Shown here: positions 7,134 through 13,865 of the stretch, piece by piece
Position numbering within the stretch: position 1 is the first letter of the stretch
Layout of the letters: each line of letters opens with the position of its first letter
From: Anaerobacillus sp.
Lineage (GTDB): Bacteria; Bacillota; Bacilli; Bacillales_H; Anaerobacillaceae
Length of the DNA: 13,865 nt
Assembly (NCBI GenBank): GCA_007120055.1
Contig: SKOL01000245.1
Coordinates: forward strand, 1 to 13,865
Direction: 5' to 3'
Translations under genes and position numbers: made by a program
The notes under the pieces: model-generated
Database searches by the model: none
What the model saw: only the letters and a program-made list of their open reading frames with translations
Told to the model about the DNA's origin: nothing

Positions 7134-9854
7134 TTAAAATTCACTTAACAACTTACAGTATTCCAACGGATTAAGAAACGCCTTCTCAATCGTTTCTCTT
7201 CCATAAGAATTATACATTGCATCATGTCCTGGTTTTGCATTACATTCAATTAACCAAAGGTCGAGATTTTCATCTAGGGCAAAATCAATTCCTAATTCAG
7301 CAAAGGTTCCGTACGCTTTTTCCGTACATTTAAAGCACGTAATTAAAAAACGTTCAACCTTCTCCTTCAATTCATCAATTTCTGATTTTGGGTAGTTAAA
7401 ATACTCTGCAAAAAATTGTTCAAATTGAAACACCTTTGAGCCTGACTGTGTACTCGTGATCGGTGATTTACTAACTCCCATTCTGATTGGATAAGCAATA
7501 ATTTGTAAATCTCCATGCTTATCTCGCTGCAATGTCGCCCTTAAATCAATATTCCTCTCATTAACTTTAATTAAAGGAATTGCTTCTTGAATAAGCATCT
7601 TTTTGTCTGGTAAAAATTCATTAATTGCTGCTGCCACTTCCTCAATCGAATCTACTTGTTTGGCAGTGACATTTCTGTTAAAGAATCGGTATTCATATTT
7701 TCCATTTGATAACTTCTCAACGTAACAAACCCCGCGCCCGTTATTACCGAAACAATCTTTAATATAAAGTTTTGTAGAAATATTATACATAGCCTTTAAA
7801 TCATCGGGATTCTTTAAAAGTTTGGACGTAGGTAAAAACGGCAACATTTCATCAAACTGCTTTAACTTTTCGTAGAGATCCCACTTATCAAAATAATGTT
7901 GATGATTAAATGTTTTAATTTCTAGACATTTTCTTAATTGGTCACGAATATAATCTGATTTCACCACTTGCTTCGGTAACACTCCACCGCCGCGGTCGTA
8001 AAAAACATCTGGAAACGGAAATGCTTTCCTTTCCCAATGTTGTCTCTTTTCGTGATAATACGTTCCATAAATTTGTTTATTTATAAAGTCAACATCTTTA
8101 ACGGAAAAGAAGTATAACATCGTTTTAGCTTGTTGATTGGCAAGTGCAAACTCTTTATGCCTAAATTTCGGAGTTTGCCTGTGCATTTTTCGAATATTGC
8201 CGTTACTTAAAAAGATAGCAATGACTGGACCGATTCGTATTTGCTGTTCGTCAGCATCCAAGTCTATTTGATATTCCGCATTTTCTATAAAACCGAAGTG
8301 ATGAAAAAGTTGCTCTGAAAAAAATACTTGATCATTACTATCATTTTCCTTAACCATGACTTTGGCCTTTGACATCCCAACTTTTACGACAATTTCTTTA
8401 TCATTTTTGAGATTTTTAACTAAACCGCTAGGTACAGAGATATGATTTTTTTCTAAATCGTTAGAGAATGCCATTTTCATTTCAGTTGATTTGGATATGG
8501 TGTGAGGCTTTATTTGCAATAAATATTTTGTATATTCAAAGATCGAGATAAACGGTATTTCTGCTACGTCACTATATTGGAAAGTTGCCCCTGGATACTT
8601 TTCTGGTTTCGAATTAGCTTCAATAAACCAAATCCTCCCTTGCTCGTCAATAATGATATCCATCCCAATTTCAGCAAATGAACCGAATTCAGCATCAATA
8701 CAGTGAGCAATATCTATACTCACTTTACGCACTTCATCATCTGTTGGAAAATTATTCGTTTTCATTTTCATTTTTTCATAGAAATCATGATATTCAATTA
8801 ATTCACTACTATTGATCGTAGTAATTGATGCATCTTTCTTAGCGATACTTACTCGATTGTAGGAGACACTCCAATTACCGACACCGTTTTTATGCATTAA
8901 AACTCTTGTATCAAAATGACAATCGTTATATTTAACTACATTAATTCCTCGTTGAACGACAAAGCGTTTTTCCTCAGTGTATTGTTGAACTAAAGCCTTT
9001 ATCTCTTCTATTTCTTTAAACACTTTTCTTACTAGCCCGTCGTCATAATATACGACAACGTAATTGTCTGCTTGTTTTTCGATCGACATTACTTCACGGC
9101 CACGACTTCCATAAAACGATTTGATAAAAATAAATCCATGTTTATTCATCATCGTTAACACATCATTAAATTCTTTGTACTCGATTGTTTCTGGTAAATA
9201 CGGTTGAATGGTAGAGTGCTTTGCTAATCGTTTTGCTAATTGCCACTTGCCCAAATAATCTTTACTATTAATAAAGGTAATCGTAGGATCTGAACGGAAT
9301 TGCTCCCGAATATGTTTTACGAGTAGTTTTTGTTCAGGATCAAAAGTAGCACCACGGTCATAAAGAACATCCGGGAAAGGGAAAGGCTGTTGTTTCCATT
9401 CATTTTTATCTAAGTCAAGCCAATACCCCTTTATTTTTTTATTGATCCAATCGATATGATTGATCGAAAAAAAATACGTCATGCAATGCGTTGCATTAGC
9501 GGCAACCATGTGATTATGAAGAAACGACACCGAGCGAATAGCCTCGATTTCGGCAATATATTTAGTGTTTAAAAACACACCTAAAACAGGTCCTAATTGT
9601 AGAAGATGATCTTCCTTCCAAAAAGTAATTGACTGATTCGGTATCACATGCAATTGTTTTATTACTTCTCCTGATAAATAGAGCACATCTTCCGCTTTAT
9701 CGTGTGCTTTTAAAAACACTTTAACTTCCTTTTGACCACACTTTAACCCGTAATCTTTATTATCTTTCAATTTAAAGTCGGTAAATATTTTCTCAGGCAA
9801 ATAACATAGACCTTTTTTTTGTCCTGAAAGTTGGTGTATTTTTATAACAAACAT
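7134..9854 (-). CDS. Tandem YheC/YheD ATP-grasp fusion, spore-coat type
   Basis: About 906 residues made of two complete YheC/YheD-type units (roughly 1-452 and 467-906), each near the size of one YheD. Each unit has a beta-rich N-terminal part ending in GPVLGVFL or GPVIAIFL. A YFFS block and FPFPDVLYDRG or FPFPDVFYDRG follow, then the ATP-grasp core: IKSFYGSRGREV or IKDCFGNNGRGV, HFDTRV or NIDLRA, SFAEIGMDI or TFAELGIDF. Each ends with the metal-binding IWFIEANSKP or LWLIECNAKP. Both sites look competent. ATP-grasp enzymes join a carboxylate to an amine or thiol through an acyl phosphate. YheC and YheD of B. subtilis are spore-coat associated, with no known substrate. A GTG at 9863 lies inside the ribosome binding site AAAGGGTG, so the ATG at 9854 is chosen. 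It follows the related gene by about 90 bases and is probably co-transcribed. Confidence 0.85.
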   Translation of the reverse strand: MFVIKIHQLSGQKKGLCYLPEKIFTDFKLKDNKDYGLKCGQKEVKVFLKAHDKAEDVLYLSGEVIKQLHVIPNQSITFWKEDHLLQLGPVLGVFLNTKYIAEIEAIRSVSFLHNHMVAANATHCMTYFFSINHIDWINKKIKGYWLDLDKNEWKQQPFPFPDVLYDRGATFDPEQKLLVKHIREQFRSDPTITFINSKDYLGKWQLAKRLAKHSTIQPYLPETIEYKEFNDVLTMMNKHGFIFIKSFYGSRGREVMSIEKQADNYVVVYYDDGLVRKVFKEIEEIKALVQQYTEEKRFVVQRGINVVKYNDCHFDTRVLMHKNGVGNWSVSYNRVSIAKKDASITTINSSELIEYHDFYEKMKMKTNNFPTDDEVRKVSIDIAHCIDAEFGSFAEIGMDIIIDEQGRIWFIEANSKPEKYPGATFQYSDVAEIPFISIFEYTKYLLQIKPHTISKSTEMKMAFSNDLEKNHISVPSGLVKNLKNDKEIVVKVGMSKAKVMVKENDSNDQVFFSEQLFHHFGFIENAEYQIDLDADEQQIRIGPVIAIFLSNGNIRKMHRQTPKFRHKEFALANQQAKTMLYFFSVKDVDFINKQIYGTYYHEKRQHWERKAFPFPDVFYDRGGGVLPKQVVKSDYIRDQLRKCLEIKTFNHQHYFDKWDLYEKLKQFDEMLPFLPTSKLLKNPDDLKAMYNISTKLYIKDCFGNNGRGVCYVEKLSNGKYEYRFFNRNVTAKQVDSIEEVAAAINEFLPDKKMLIQEAIPLIKVNERNIDLRATLQRDKHGDLQIIAYPIRMGVSKSPITSTQSGSKVFQFEQFFAEYFNYPKSEIDELKEKVERFLITCFKCTEKAYGTFAELGIDFALDENLDLWLIECNAKPGHDAMYNSYGRETIEKAFLNPLEYCKLLSEF

Positions 9855-9943
9855 TCTTGTCACCCTTTATCATCTTTTTAAAGTCTTATACAATAGCATA
9901 TATTTGGTACAAGAAAACTTCTGGCTTAAATACTATTAAACAA

Positions 9944-11056
9944 TTATTCTAATGAAAGTCGGTGTAAAAATTTTGCATACTGTAATGGATTTAGGAATAC
10001 TTTTTCAATCGTTTTTTGATCATACGCTTTCATTAATGAGACTTTCGCTGATTGAGCGTTACATTCGATAAGCCACAGTTTTCCGTATTTGTCGAGCCCC
10101 ACGTCAATTCCGAGTTCTCCTAAAAGCTGATGATCTTTTTCAATCGCTTGATAAACTTTTAGCAGCAATTTTTCGATCTGCTGTTGTAATTCTTTTTTAG
10201 TTTCAGCAAAATTTTCGTTCAAAAATTTTTCTAACGTACAGCTTTCTGCATGTGTAGTGATTGGGGAATTTTTTTGTGAAATTCGAACTGGCACAGCAAC
10301 AACTTCTAGTTCACCATTACCATTTCGCTGCACTTCTCCACGAAAATCGATGATCTTGTCGCTTTTTCCTATTAAAGAAATCGCTTCTTGAACGATGAGG
10401 TCTTCTCTTTTAAAAATGGAATCAAGATGTTGTTTTAAACGATATAAATCGGATACTGTTTCACTACGTACACGTGTTGAAAAATATCGGAACTGAAACT
10501 CGTTTTTGCTTCGGATAGTCACTTTCATTACCTGTTTACCTCGTCGGCCTTTACTAGCTTTAATATAAATAGTTGTATATTTGTTGAGCATTTTTTCGAT
10601 ATCTTTGACAGTTTCTAGTTTTTTCGTTTCAGGTAAATGTGGGGCGATGACCGGATCATTTTTTAACTTTTGGTATACTTCCCACTTATTAAATCCTGAT
10701 GGATGGTTAAGAAATTTTGTGTGTTGGTCGTGTAATTGATTTAAAAATAATTGTAATTTACGTTTTTCTTTTTTTTGCTTTATATCACCACTGCCTCTTC
10801 GATAAATGACATCTGGATATGGAAATTGTGCACGTTGCCACAAGCGCTTTTTTTCATCGTAATAAAATCCCACAATGCACTTATTATTAGTGCTTATATC
10901 TTTTATCGAGAAAAAATAGAGGGTTAACTCGGCGATTTCATTTGCCTTTCTTAACATTTCAATTCTTTCTGGTGGTTTTTGTTTCCTTATTTTTTGTATG
11001 GCTTTTTTTGTCACTAAAACTCCTAGCCTCGTTTTTACTTGAGAATGAGTTTTCAA
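9944..11056 (-). CDS. YheC-like ATP-grasp protein, single unit
   Basis: About 370 residues, close to B. subtilis YheC as I recall it. It lacks the first 90 or so residues of the beta-rich N-terminal part found in each unit of the neighbouring fusion. It begins at the segment equivalent to RIGPVIAIF (TRLGVLVTK), then YFFSIKDIS, FPYPDVIYRRG, IYIKASKGRRGKQVM, IDFRGEVQR, LLGELGIDVGLD and LWLIECNAQS. The end (TIEKVFLNPLQYAKFL) is nearest to the second unit of the fusion. The usual NAKP after the metal ligands is NAQS here, so activity may differ. The frame opens at a TTG at 11071, but GGAGG at 11065-11069 sits inside that extension and points to the TTG at 11056, eight bases on. It is the first gene of the pair, divergent from the small-protein genes. 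Confidence 0.85.
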   Translation of the reverse strand: MKTHSQVKTRLGVLVTKKAIQKIRKQKPPERIEMLRKANEIAELTLYFFSIKDISTNNKCIVGFYYDEKKRLWQRAQFPYPDVIYRRGSGDIKQKKEKRKLQLFLNQLHDQHTKFLNHPSGFNKWEVYQKLKNDPVIAPHLPETKKLETVKDIEKMLNKYTTIYIKASKGRRGKQVMKVTIRSKNEFQFRYFSTRVRSETVSDLYRLKQHLDSIFKREDLIVQEAISLIGKSDKIIDFRGEVQRNGNGELEVVAVPVRISQKNSPITTHAESCTLEKFLNENFAETKKELQQQIEKLLLKVYQAIEKDHQLLGELGIDVGLDKYGKLWLIECNAQSAKVSLMKAYDQKTIEKVFLNPLQYAKFLHRLSLE

Positions 11057-11128
11057 CCTTAAAACCTCCAAAGTTGTATATCAAAAAACGGCTTCTCATC
11101 ATCCGCCTTAGCAACTCCACTATCTAAA

Positions 11129-11137
11129 CATATAATA
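11129..11137 (+). promoter_or_regulatory. CATANNNTA sporulation-type -10 element
   Basis: CATATAATA fits the -10 pattern of mother-cell sigma factors (sigma-K, CATANNNTA), 36 bases before the start codon of the first small-protein gene. The usual -35 AC about 16 bases upstream is not present; GC stands there instead. Tentative. Confidence 0.4.
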
Positions 11138-11172
11138 TATTACCGGCACAATAAGAAAGGAGTTTATAGAAG

Positions 11173-11478
11173 ATGGGTATGCCAACCGTTCCAAATATTA
11201 CCCCAATTATTGATCTTGACCGTGATGACATCATTAACTTACTCCTTATTTCAATTGCATTAGAAGAAATGAGTTTAGCTCATATTATTAACGCTGAAGC
11301 CAAGAAACTGCAAAAAGTGGTATCAGATCAAAATACAACGTTTGAGGATCTGCTCAATATTAATAAAACGATTGAACGCAACTTTCGAAATATCATAAAA
11401 AAAGAAATGTTACTTCAATATAAGTTTGAAGATGTATTAGATTTAATTGAACTAGAGGAAGATGATGATGAAGTTTAA
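11173..11478 (+). CDS. Small acidic helical protein, paralogue A
   Basis: 101 residues, not recognised as a family of known function. I recall similar short proteins with the same opening in other spore-forming Firmicutes, some mislabelled in databases. Order: a Pro-rich start MGMPTVPNITPIIDL, DRDDIINLLLISIALEEMSLAHIINAEAKK (a long amphipathic helix), a short linker, FEDLLNINKTIERNFRNIIKKEMLLQYKFED as further helices, and a strongly acidic tail ELEEDDDEV. No signal peptide or membrane segment is visible. AAAGGAG lies ten bases before the ATG. Its paralogue follows at 11711, and it is transcribed away from the two ATP-grasp genes. A spore-coat or exosporium role is inferred from context only. 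Confidence 0.85.
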   Translation: MGMPTVPNITPIIDLDRDDIINLLLISIALEEMSLAHIINAEAKKLQKVVSDQNTTFEDLLNINKTIERNFRNIIKKEMLLQYKFEDVLDLIELEEDDDEV

Positions 11479-11582
11479 TTGCCAAAACTCTTCCACAATC
11501 TGTTCTGTATGTTTTATATTATGAGCAATTCAGACTAGTGGTGATGTCAAATGCGAAGGTTCATACAAATATTGAAATGATT

Positions 11583-11607
11583 TGTGATACTTAGGTATCA
11601 CATTTTT
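11583..11607 (+). terminator. Terminator after paralogue A
   Basis: TGTGATAC and GTATCACA form a perfect 8-bp stem with a TTAG loop, followed by five T. It separates the two small-protein genes, so the second probably has its own promoter. Confidence 0.82.
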
Positions 11608-11667
11608 CGTGAGCACAAATAAAAATAAAAAACTAGGTATTTAGCCCGGGCAAAAAGGTCCATAACA

Positions 11668-11676
11668 CATACGTTA
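11668..11676 (+). promoter_or_regulatory. CATANNNTA sporulation-type -10 element
   Basis: CATACGTTA fits the sigma-K -10 pattern and mostly fits the sigma-E form CATACANT. It lies 35 bases before the second small-protein gene and downstream of the first gene's terminator. The -35 position again reads GC rather than AC, as in the paralogue. Confidence 0.4.
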
Positions 11677-11710
11677 TCATTGACTCAATTTTTTAAGGAG
11701 GCCAAAAAAT

Positions 11711-12016
11711 ATGGGAATGCCTAATATACCTGATATTACACCAGAGATAACCATTGACAGAGATGATGTGATTAACCTTTTATTAGCATCTATTGCACTT
11801 GAAGAACTCGGTTTAGCTCACATTCTTAATGCAGAAGGAGAAAAAATTCAAGCGGTAACAGGCAATACAGATGCAAGTATTGAAGATCTATTAGAAATTA
11901 ATCGAAGTGTAGACCGAAGTTTAAGAAATGTTATCAAAAAGGAAATGCTTCTACAATTTAAACTAGAGGATACGATCGAACTTATTGAAAAGAAATGTTG
12001 CCCTAAGGAAGAGTAA
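11711..12016 (+). CDS. Small acidic helical protein, paralogue B
   Basis: 101 residues and clearly a duplicate of the gene at 11173. Shared blocks are MGMP, P.ITP, DRDD.INLLL.SIALEE..LAHI.NAE, EDLL.IN, and RN.IKKEMLLQ.K.ED. The body is well conserved, but the tails differ: this one ends in ELIEKKCCPKEE, with a Cys-Cys-Pro that paralogue A lacks, instead of a run of Asp/Glu. No signal peptide is visible. AAGGAGG lies nine bases before the ATG, a very strong site consistent with high expression. The Cys pair could form disulfides or bind metal; this is inference. Function not recognised. A large hairpin terminator follows at 12075-12168. Confidence 0.88.
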   Translation: MGMPNIPDITPEITIDRDDVINLLLASIALEELGLAHILNAEGEKIQAVTGNTDASIEDLLEINRSVDRSLRNVIKKEMLLQFKLEDTIELIEKKCCPKEE

Positions 12017-12074
12017 CGTTACCTGAAGATAGTTGGCGAAACCATTCATTCTTGAAATAAATTAAAAACGAATG

Positions 12075-12168
12075 AGCTGTCTCATTAGTCATTTAATTAC
12101 TTACATACCGCTCCCTAGAAGAGATCAGGTATGGAAATGTTACTTATAACTAATAAGGCAGCTTTTTT
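12075..12168 (+). terminator. Large nested hairpin with terminator tail
   Basis: AGCTGTCTCATTAGT (12075-12089) pairs with ACTAATAAGGCAGCT (12149-12163) over 15 positions, two of them mismatched or wobble, followed by a T-run. Inside it CATTT pairs with AAATG and CATACC pairs with GGTATG, so three stems stack. It probably ends transcription of paralogue B. It is much larger than a normal terminator and could be a small structured RNA. Confidence 0.65.
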
Positions 12169-12217
12169 ATATTACGGAGTGAATTTCATAATTATCTAAA
12201 TTGAGCCATATCAAACG

Positions 12218-12253
12218 ATATGTAGTTGCGAAAAACTTACCGCAACTACATAT
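12218..12253. repeat. Perfect 13-bp inverted repeat
   Basis: ATATGTAGTTGCG and CGCAACTACATAT are exact reverse complements separated by ten bases. It lies between convergent genes and lacks a T-run on both strands, like the repeat at 7044-7086 but unrelated in sequence. The rest of 12017-12325 holds no gene. Confidence 0.7.
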
Positions 12254-12325
12254 AAATACTTAATGGCGATAATATTGAATGATGAAATTGATTAAACGTT
12301 AGTAATATATTTCTTTGTCCTTTTT

Positions 12326-12751
12326 TTATACTTCCTCTTTCCCTTTTTCCCCATTGATGGAATAACTCGCAGCAATTTCTGAATTTAATGAGTGTGATAC
12401 GGTGCAATATTTATCTTTTGATAAGCGGATCGCTTTTGCGACTTTGTCTTCTGGTAGCTCTCCTTCAAAAGAATAATGAATATGGATGTTGGTAAACTTC
12501 TTCGGGTGGTCCTCGGCGCGATCCCCTTCTACTTCCATTTCAAATGATGTTGGATTGACACGCATTTTCGTTAAAATCGATATGATGTCAATGCCCGTAC
12601 ACCCAGCAACGGCATTAAGCAAAAACTCTGTCGGCCTTGCCCCTTTATTCTCGCCCCCTACTTCTTCGGGTGCATCCATGACTACCTCATGGCCGGATGG
12701 TGTTGTGCTAGAAAAAGCCATTTTCCCATCCCAGTTAATTGTTGTTTTCAT
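12326..12751 (-). CDS. OsmC/YhfA-family protein
   Basis: 141-residue OsmC-fold protein, the usual length. Members reduce organic hydroperoxides, or are of unknown role in the YhfA subgroup. The two redox cysteines are present: Cys51 in GARPTEFLLNAVAGCTGIDI (38-57), which starts the long central helix, and Cys116 in KDKYCTVSHSL. The N-terminal strands run MKTTINWDGKMAFSSTTPSGHEVVMDAP. The GCTGIDIISIL and YCTVSHSL patterns are closer to YhfA-type proteins than to OhrA, as far as I can judge by eye. The frame opens at 12829, but AAAGGA eight bases before the ATG at 12751 and family similarity beginning there support this start. It is probably a cytoplasmic dimer with the active site at the interface. 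Single gene; no OhrR-type regulator is next to it. Confidence 0.88.
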   Translation of the reverse strand: MKTTINWDGKMAFSSTTPSGHEVVMDAPEEVGGENKGARPTEFLLNAVAGCTGIDIISILTKMRVNPTSFEMEVEGDRAEDHPKKFTNIHIHYSFEGELPEDKVAKAIRLSKDKYCTVSHSLNSEIAASYSINGEKGKEEV

Positions 12752-12856
12752 CTCGTTCATCCTTTCTATAATTTTTTCATGGTTTTTTAGTGTTTTATGC
12801 AGCATATGTCCATTCAAAATTAAGATCACAGCCTATTTTACTCAATAACTTAATAT

Positions 12857-13135
12857 ATGTCCGTACTCAGCTAAGTACACATCAAAACTTAAACCTTTGC
12901 GGACATAGGATGCGTTATTTGTGAAAATTGATTTGTTTGCAAGCACGTTTCGGACATACGTTCGTTATTAGCTTAAAATGTAGGCTGAATCACTATTTTT
13001 TTTACCAAATAAGGGGACGCACGTTCTCTTAACCTTAGAATCACAGCTGTTTTTGCAAAATAACGGCACACATGTCCGTACCCGTCCCGTTCCATAGCAA
13101 AACCTACGCAGTTTCGGACATAGCGGCCCATAACT
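12857..13135. repeat. Cluster of degenerate CGGACATA intergenic repeats
   Basis: CGGACATA occurs at 12900, 12951 and 13115, each followed by a TTAT- or CATAA-containing block such as TGCGTTATTTG or CGTTCGTTATTA. Inverted copies lie at 12857-12863 and 13059-13078 (AAATAACGG then ATGTCCG). A decayed copy, GGACGCACGTTC, starts at about 13015. Spacing is about 50-60 bases. There is no gene in 12830-13206. I recall similar CGGACA...CGTTATT repeats in intergenic DNA of other Bacillaceae. Their nature is unknown to me. Confidence 0.7.
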
Positions 13136-13140
13136 TTACT

Positions 13141-13189
13141 AAAAATAAAAATACCAGCAAGGATCTAACTTATCCCTCACTGGTATTTT
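13141..13189 (-). terminator. Terminator of htpG
   Basis: On the minus strand AAAATACCAG pairs perfectly with CTGGTATTTT (10 pairs), with AGGGAT and ATCCTT able to pair inside. It is followed by a T-rich tail, shortly after the htpG stop codon. Confidence 0.88.
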
Positions 13190-13206
13190 CCACATTCACT
13201 ACAAAA

Positions 13207-13865
13207 TTAATCCATAATTTTGCAAATGTCGTTCGTAAATTCAACTGGATCGTTGACTGGTAAGCCTTCGATCAGAAGTGCTTGGTTAAATAAAAGCTTC
13301 GTATAAAGCGCTACTTTCTCTTTATCCGTTTCATAAGCTGCTTTAATCGATTTAAACACGTCATGATTGACGTTAATTTCTAACACTTTATCGGCTTTGA
13401 CATTTTGATTATCTGGCATTTGTTGCAAGATTTTTTCCATTTCGACCGTTACTTCACCTTCAGTCGCAATACATACTGGGTGAGATTTGAGTCGCTTTGA
13501 AGCGCGAACGTTTTTCACTTTATCCGCTAATACTTCCTTCATATAATCAAATAATTCTTTGCTCTCATTTTCAGTTTCTTCGTTTGTTTGGTCTTCTGTT
13601 TCAAAGCCTAAGTCACCACTTGATACCGACTTAAATTCTTTTTCTTTGTAGTTCATTAACATTTTGATCGCGAACTCATCGACATCGTCAGTGAAGTATA
13701 AAATTTCGTAACCTTTGTCAGCAACTAATTCTGTTTGTGGAAGTTTTTCAATTCTTTCGTTGCTTTCACCTGCTGCGTAATAAATGTATTTTTGATCTTC
13801 TGGCATTCTAGATACATACTCATCTAGTGTAACTAATTTCTTTTCTGTAGAAGAATAGAACATGA
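13207..13865 (-). CDS. htpG: HtpG (Hsp90) chaperone, C-terminal part
   Basis: The last 219 or so residues of the bacterial Hsp90 ATPase chaperone. The gene continues past the window edge, so the ATP-binding N-terminal domain is not seen. [31 protein letters not shown] is the characteristic start of the late middle domain, followed by [19 protein letters not shown]. After an acidic Glu-rich insertion ([12 protein letters not shown]) comes [31 protein letters not shown], the entry to the C-terminal dimerisation domain. The first Met visible here is internal, not the start. The end ([12 protein letters not shown]) is in line with other Bacillus HtpG. A good terminator follows. It is a cytosolic stress chaperone with no functional link to its neighbours here. 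Confidence 0.95.
   Translation of the reverse strand, partial: MFYSSTEKKLVTLDEYVSRMPEDQKYIYYAAGESNERIEKLPQTELVADKGYEILYFTDDVDEFAIKMLMNYKEKEFKSVSSGDLGFETEDQTNEETENESKELFDYMKEVLADKVKNVRASKRLKSHPVCIATEGEVTVEMEKILQQMPDNQNVKADKVLEINVNHDVFKSIKAAYETDKEKVALYTKLLFNQALLIEGLPVNDPVEFTNDICKIMD

Noticed and set aside
12486..12848. Plus-strand open frame opposite the OsmC gene
   Set aside because: No ribosome binding site, and the hydrophobic low-complexity product mirrors the OsmC coding strand.
12857..13135. CRISPR array
   Set aside because: Units are degenerate, occur in both orientations and have unequal spacing. There are no cas genes and no exact repeats of 25 bases or more.

Overview
The window looks like chromosome from a low-GC, endospore-forming member of the Bacillaceae. 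The signs are AT-rich coding sequence, strong AAGGAGG-type ribosome binding sites, a TPP riboswitch leading a ThiXYZ/TenA/YlmB operon of the type known from Bacillus halodurans, YheC/YheD spore-coat ATP-grasp proteins, and HtpG. No phage, transposase, plasmid, tRNA, rRNA or CRISPR signature was seen. All assignments come from reading motifs by eye, with no database search.

Layout. (1) 1-540: a short plus-strand gene of the PCP_red/DUF2621 type, followed by a bidirectional terminator. (2) 541-833: no gene; a striking pair of overlapping inverted repeats, then the terminator of the minus-strand operon. (3) 5819 down to 834, minus strand: TPP riboswitch with its own terminator, then ylmB, tenA, thiZ, thiX, thiY. 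The last four genes are joined by ATGA or 8-base overlaps. Together they encode import of formylaminopyrimidine (thiamine broken down by base), deformylation (YlmB) and hydrolysis to HMP (TenA), repressed when TPP is plentiful. (4) 5820-6130: regulatory and intergenic DNA with an orphan minus-strand terminator. (5) 6137-7012: a secreted or membrane-anchored VanW-family protein. (6) 7044-7086: a perfect 19-bp inverted repeat between convergent genes.

(7) 11056 down to 7134, minus strand: two YheC/YheD ATP-grasp genes, first a single-unit protein (about 370 aa), then an unusual tandem fusion (about 906 aa). (8) 11173-12016, plus strand, divergent from these: two paralogous 101-codon genes for small acidic helical proteins with a conserved body and divergent tails. 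Both have a CATANNNTA element like a sporulation -10 box upstream. This ATP-grasp plus small-protein-pair cluster is the least explained part of the window and the best candidate for an undescribed system, probably acting on the spore surface. (9) 12017-12325: two large hairpins. (10) 12751-12326, minus: an OsmC-family protein. (11) 12850-13140: a cluster of degenerate CGGACATA-type intergenic repeats. (12) 13865-13207, minus: the C-terminal third of HtpG, cut by the window edge.
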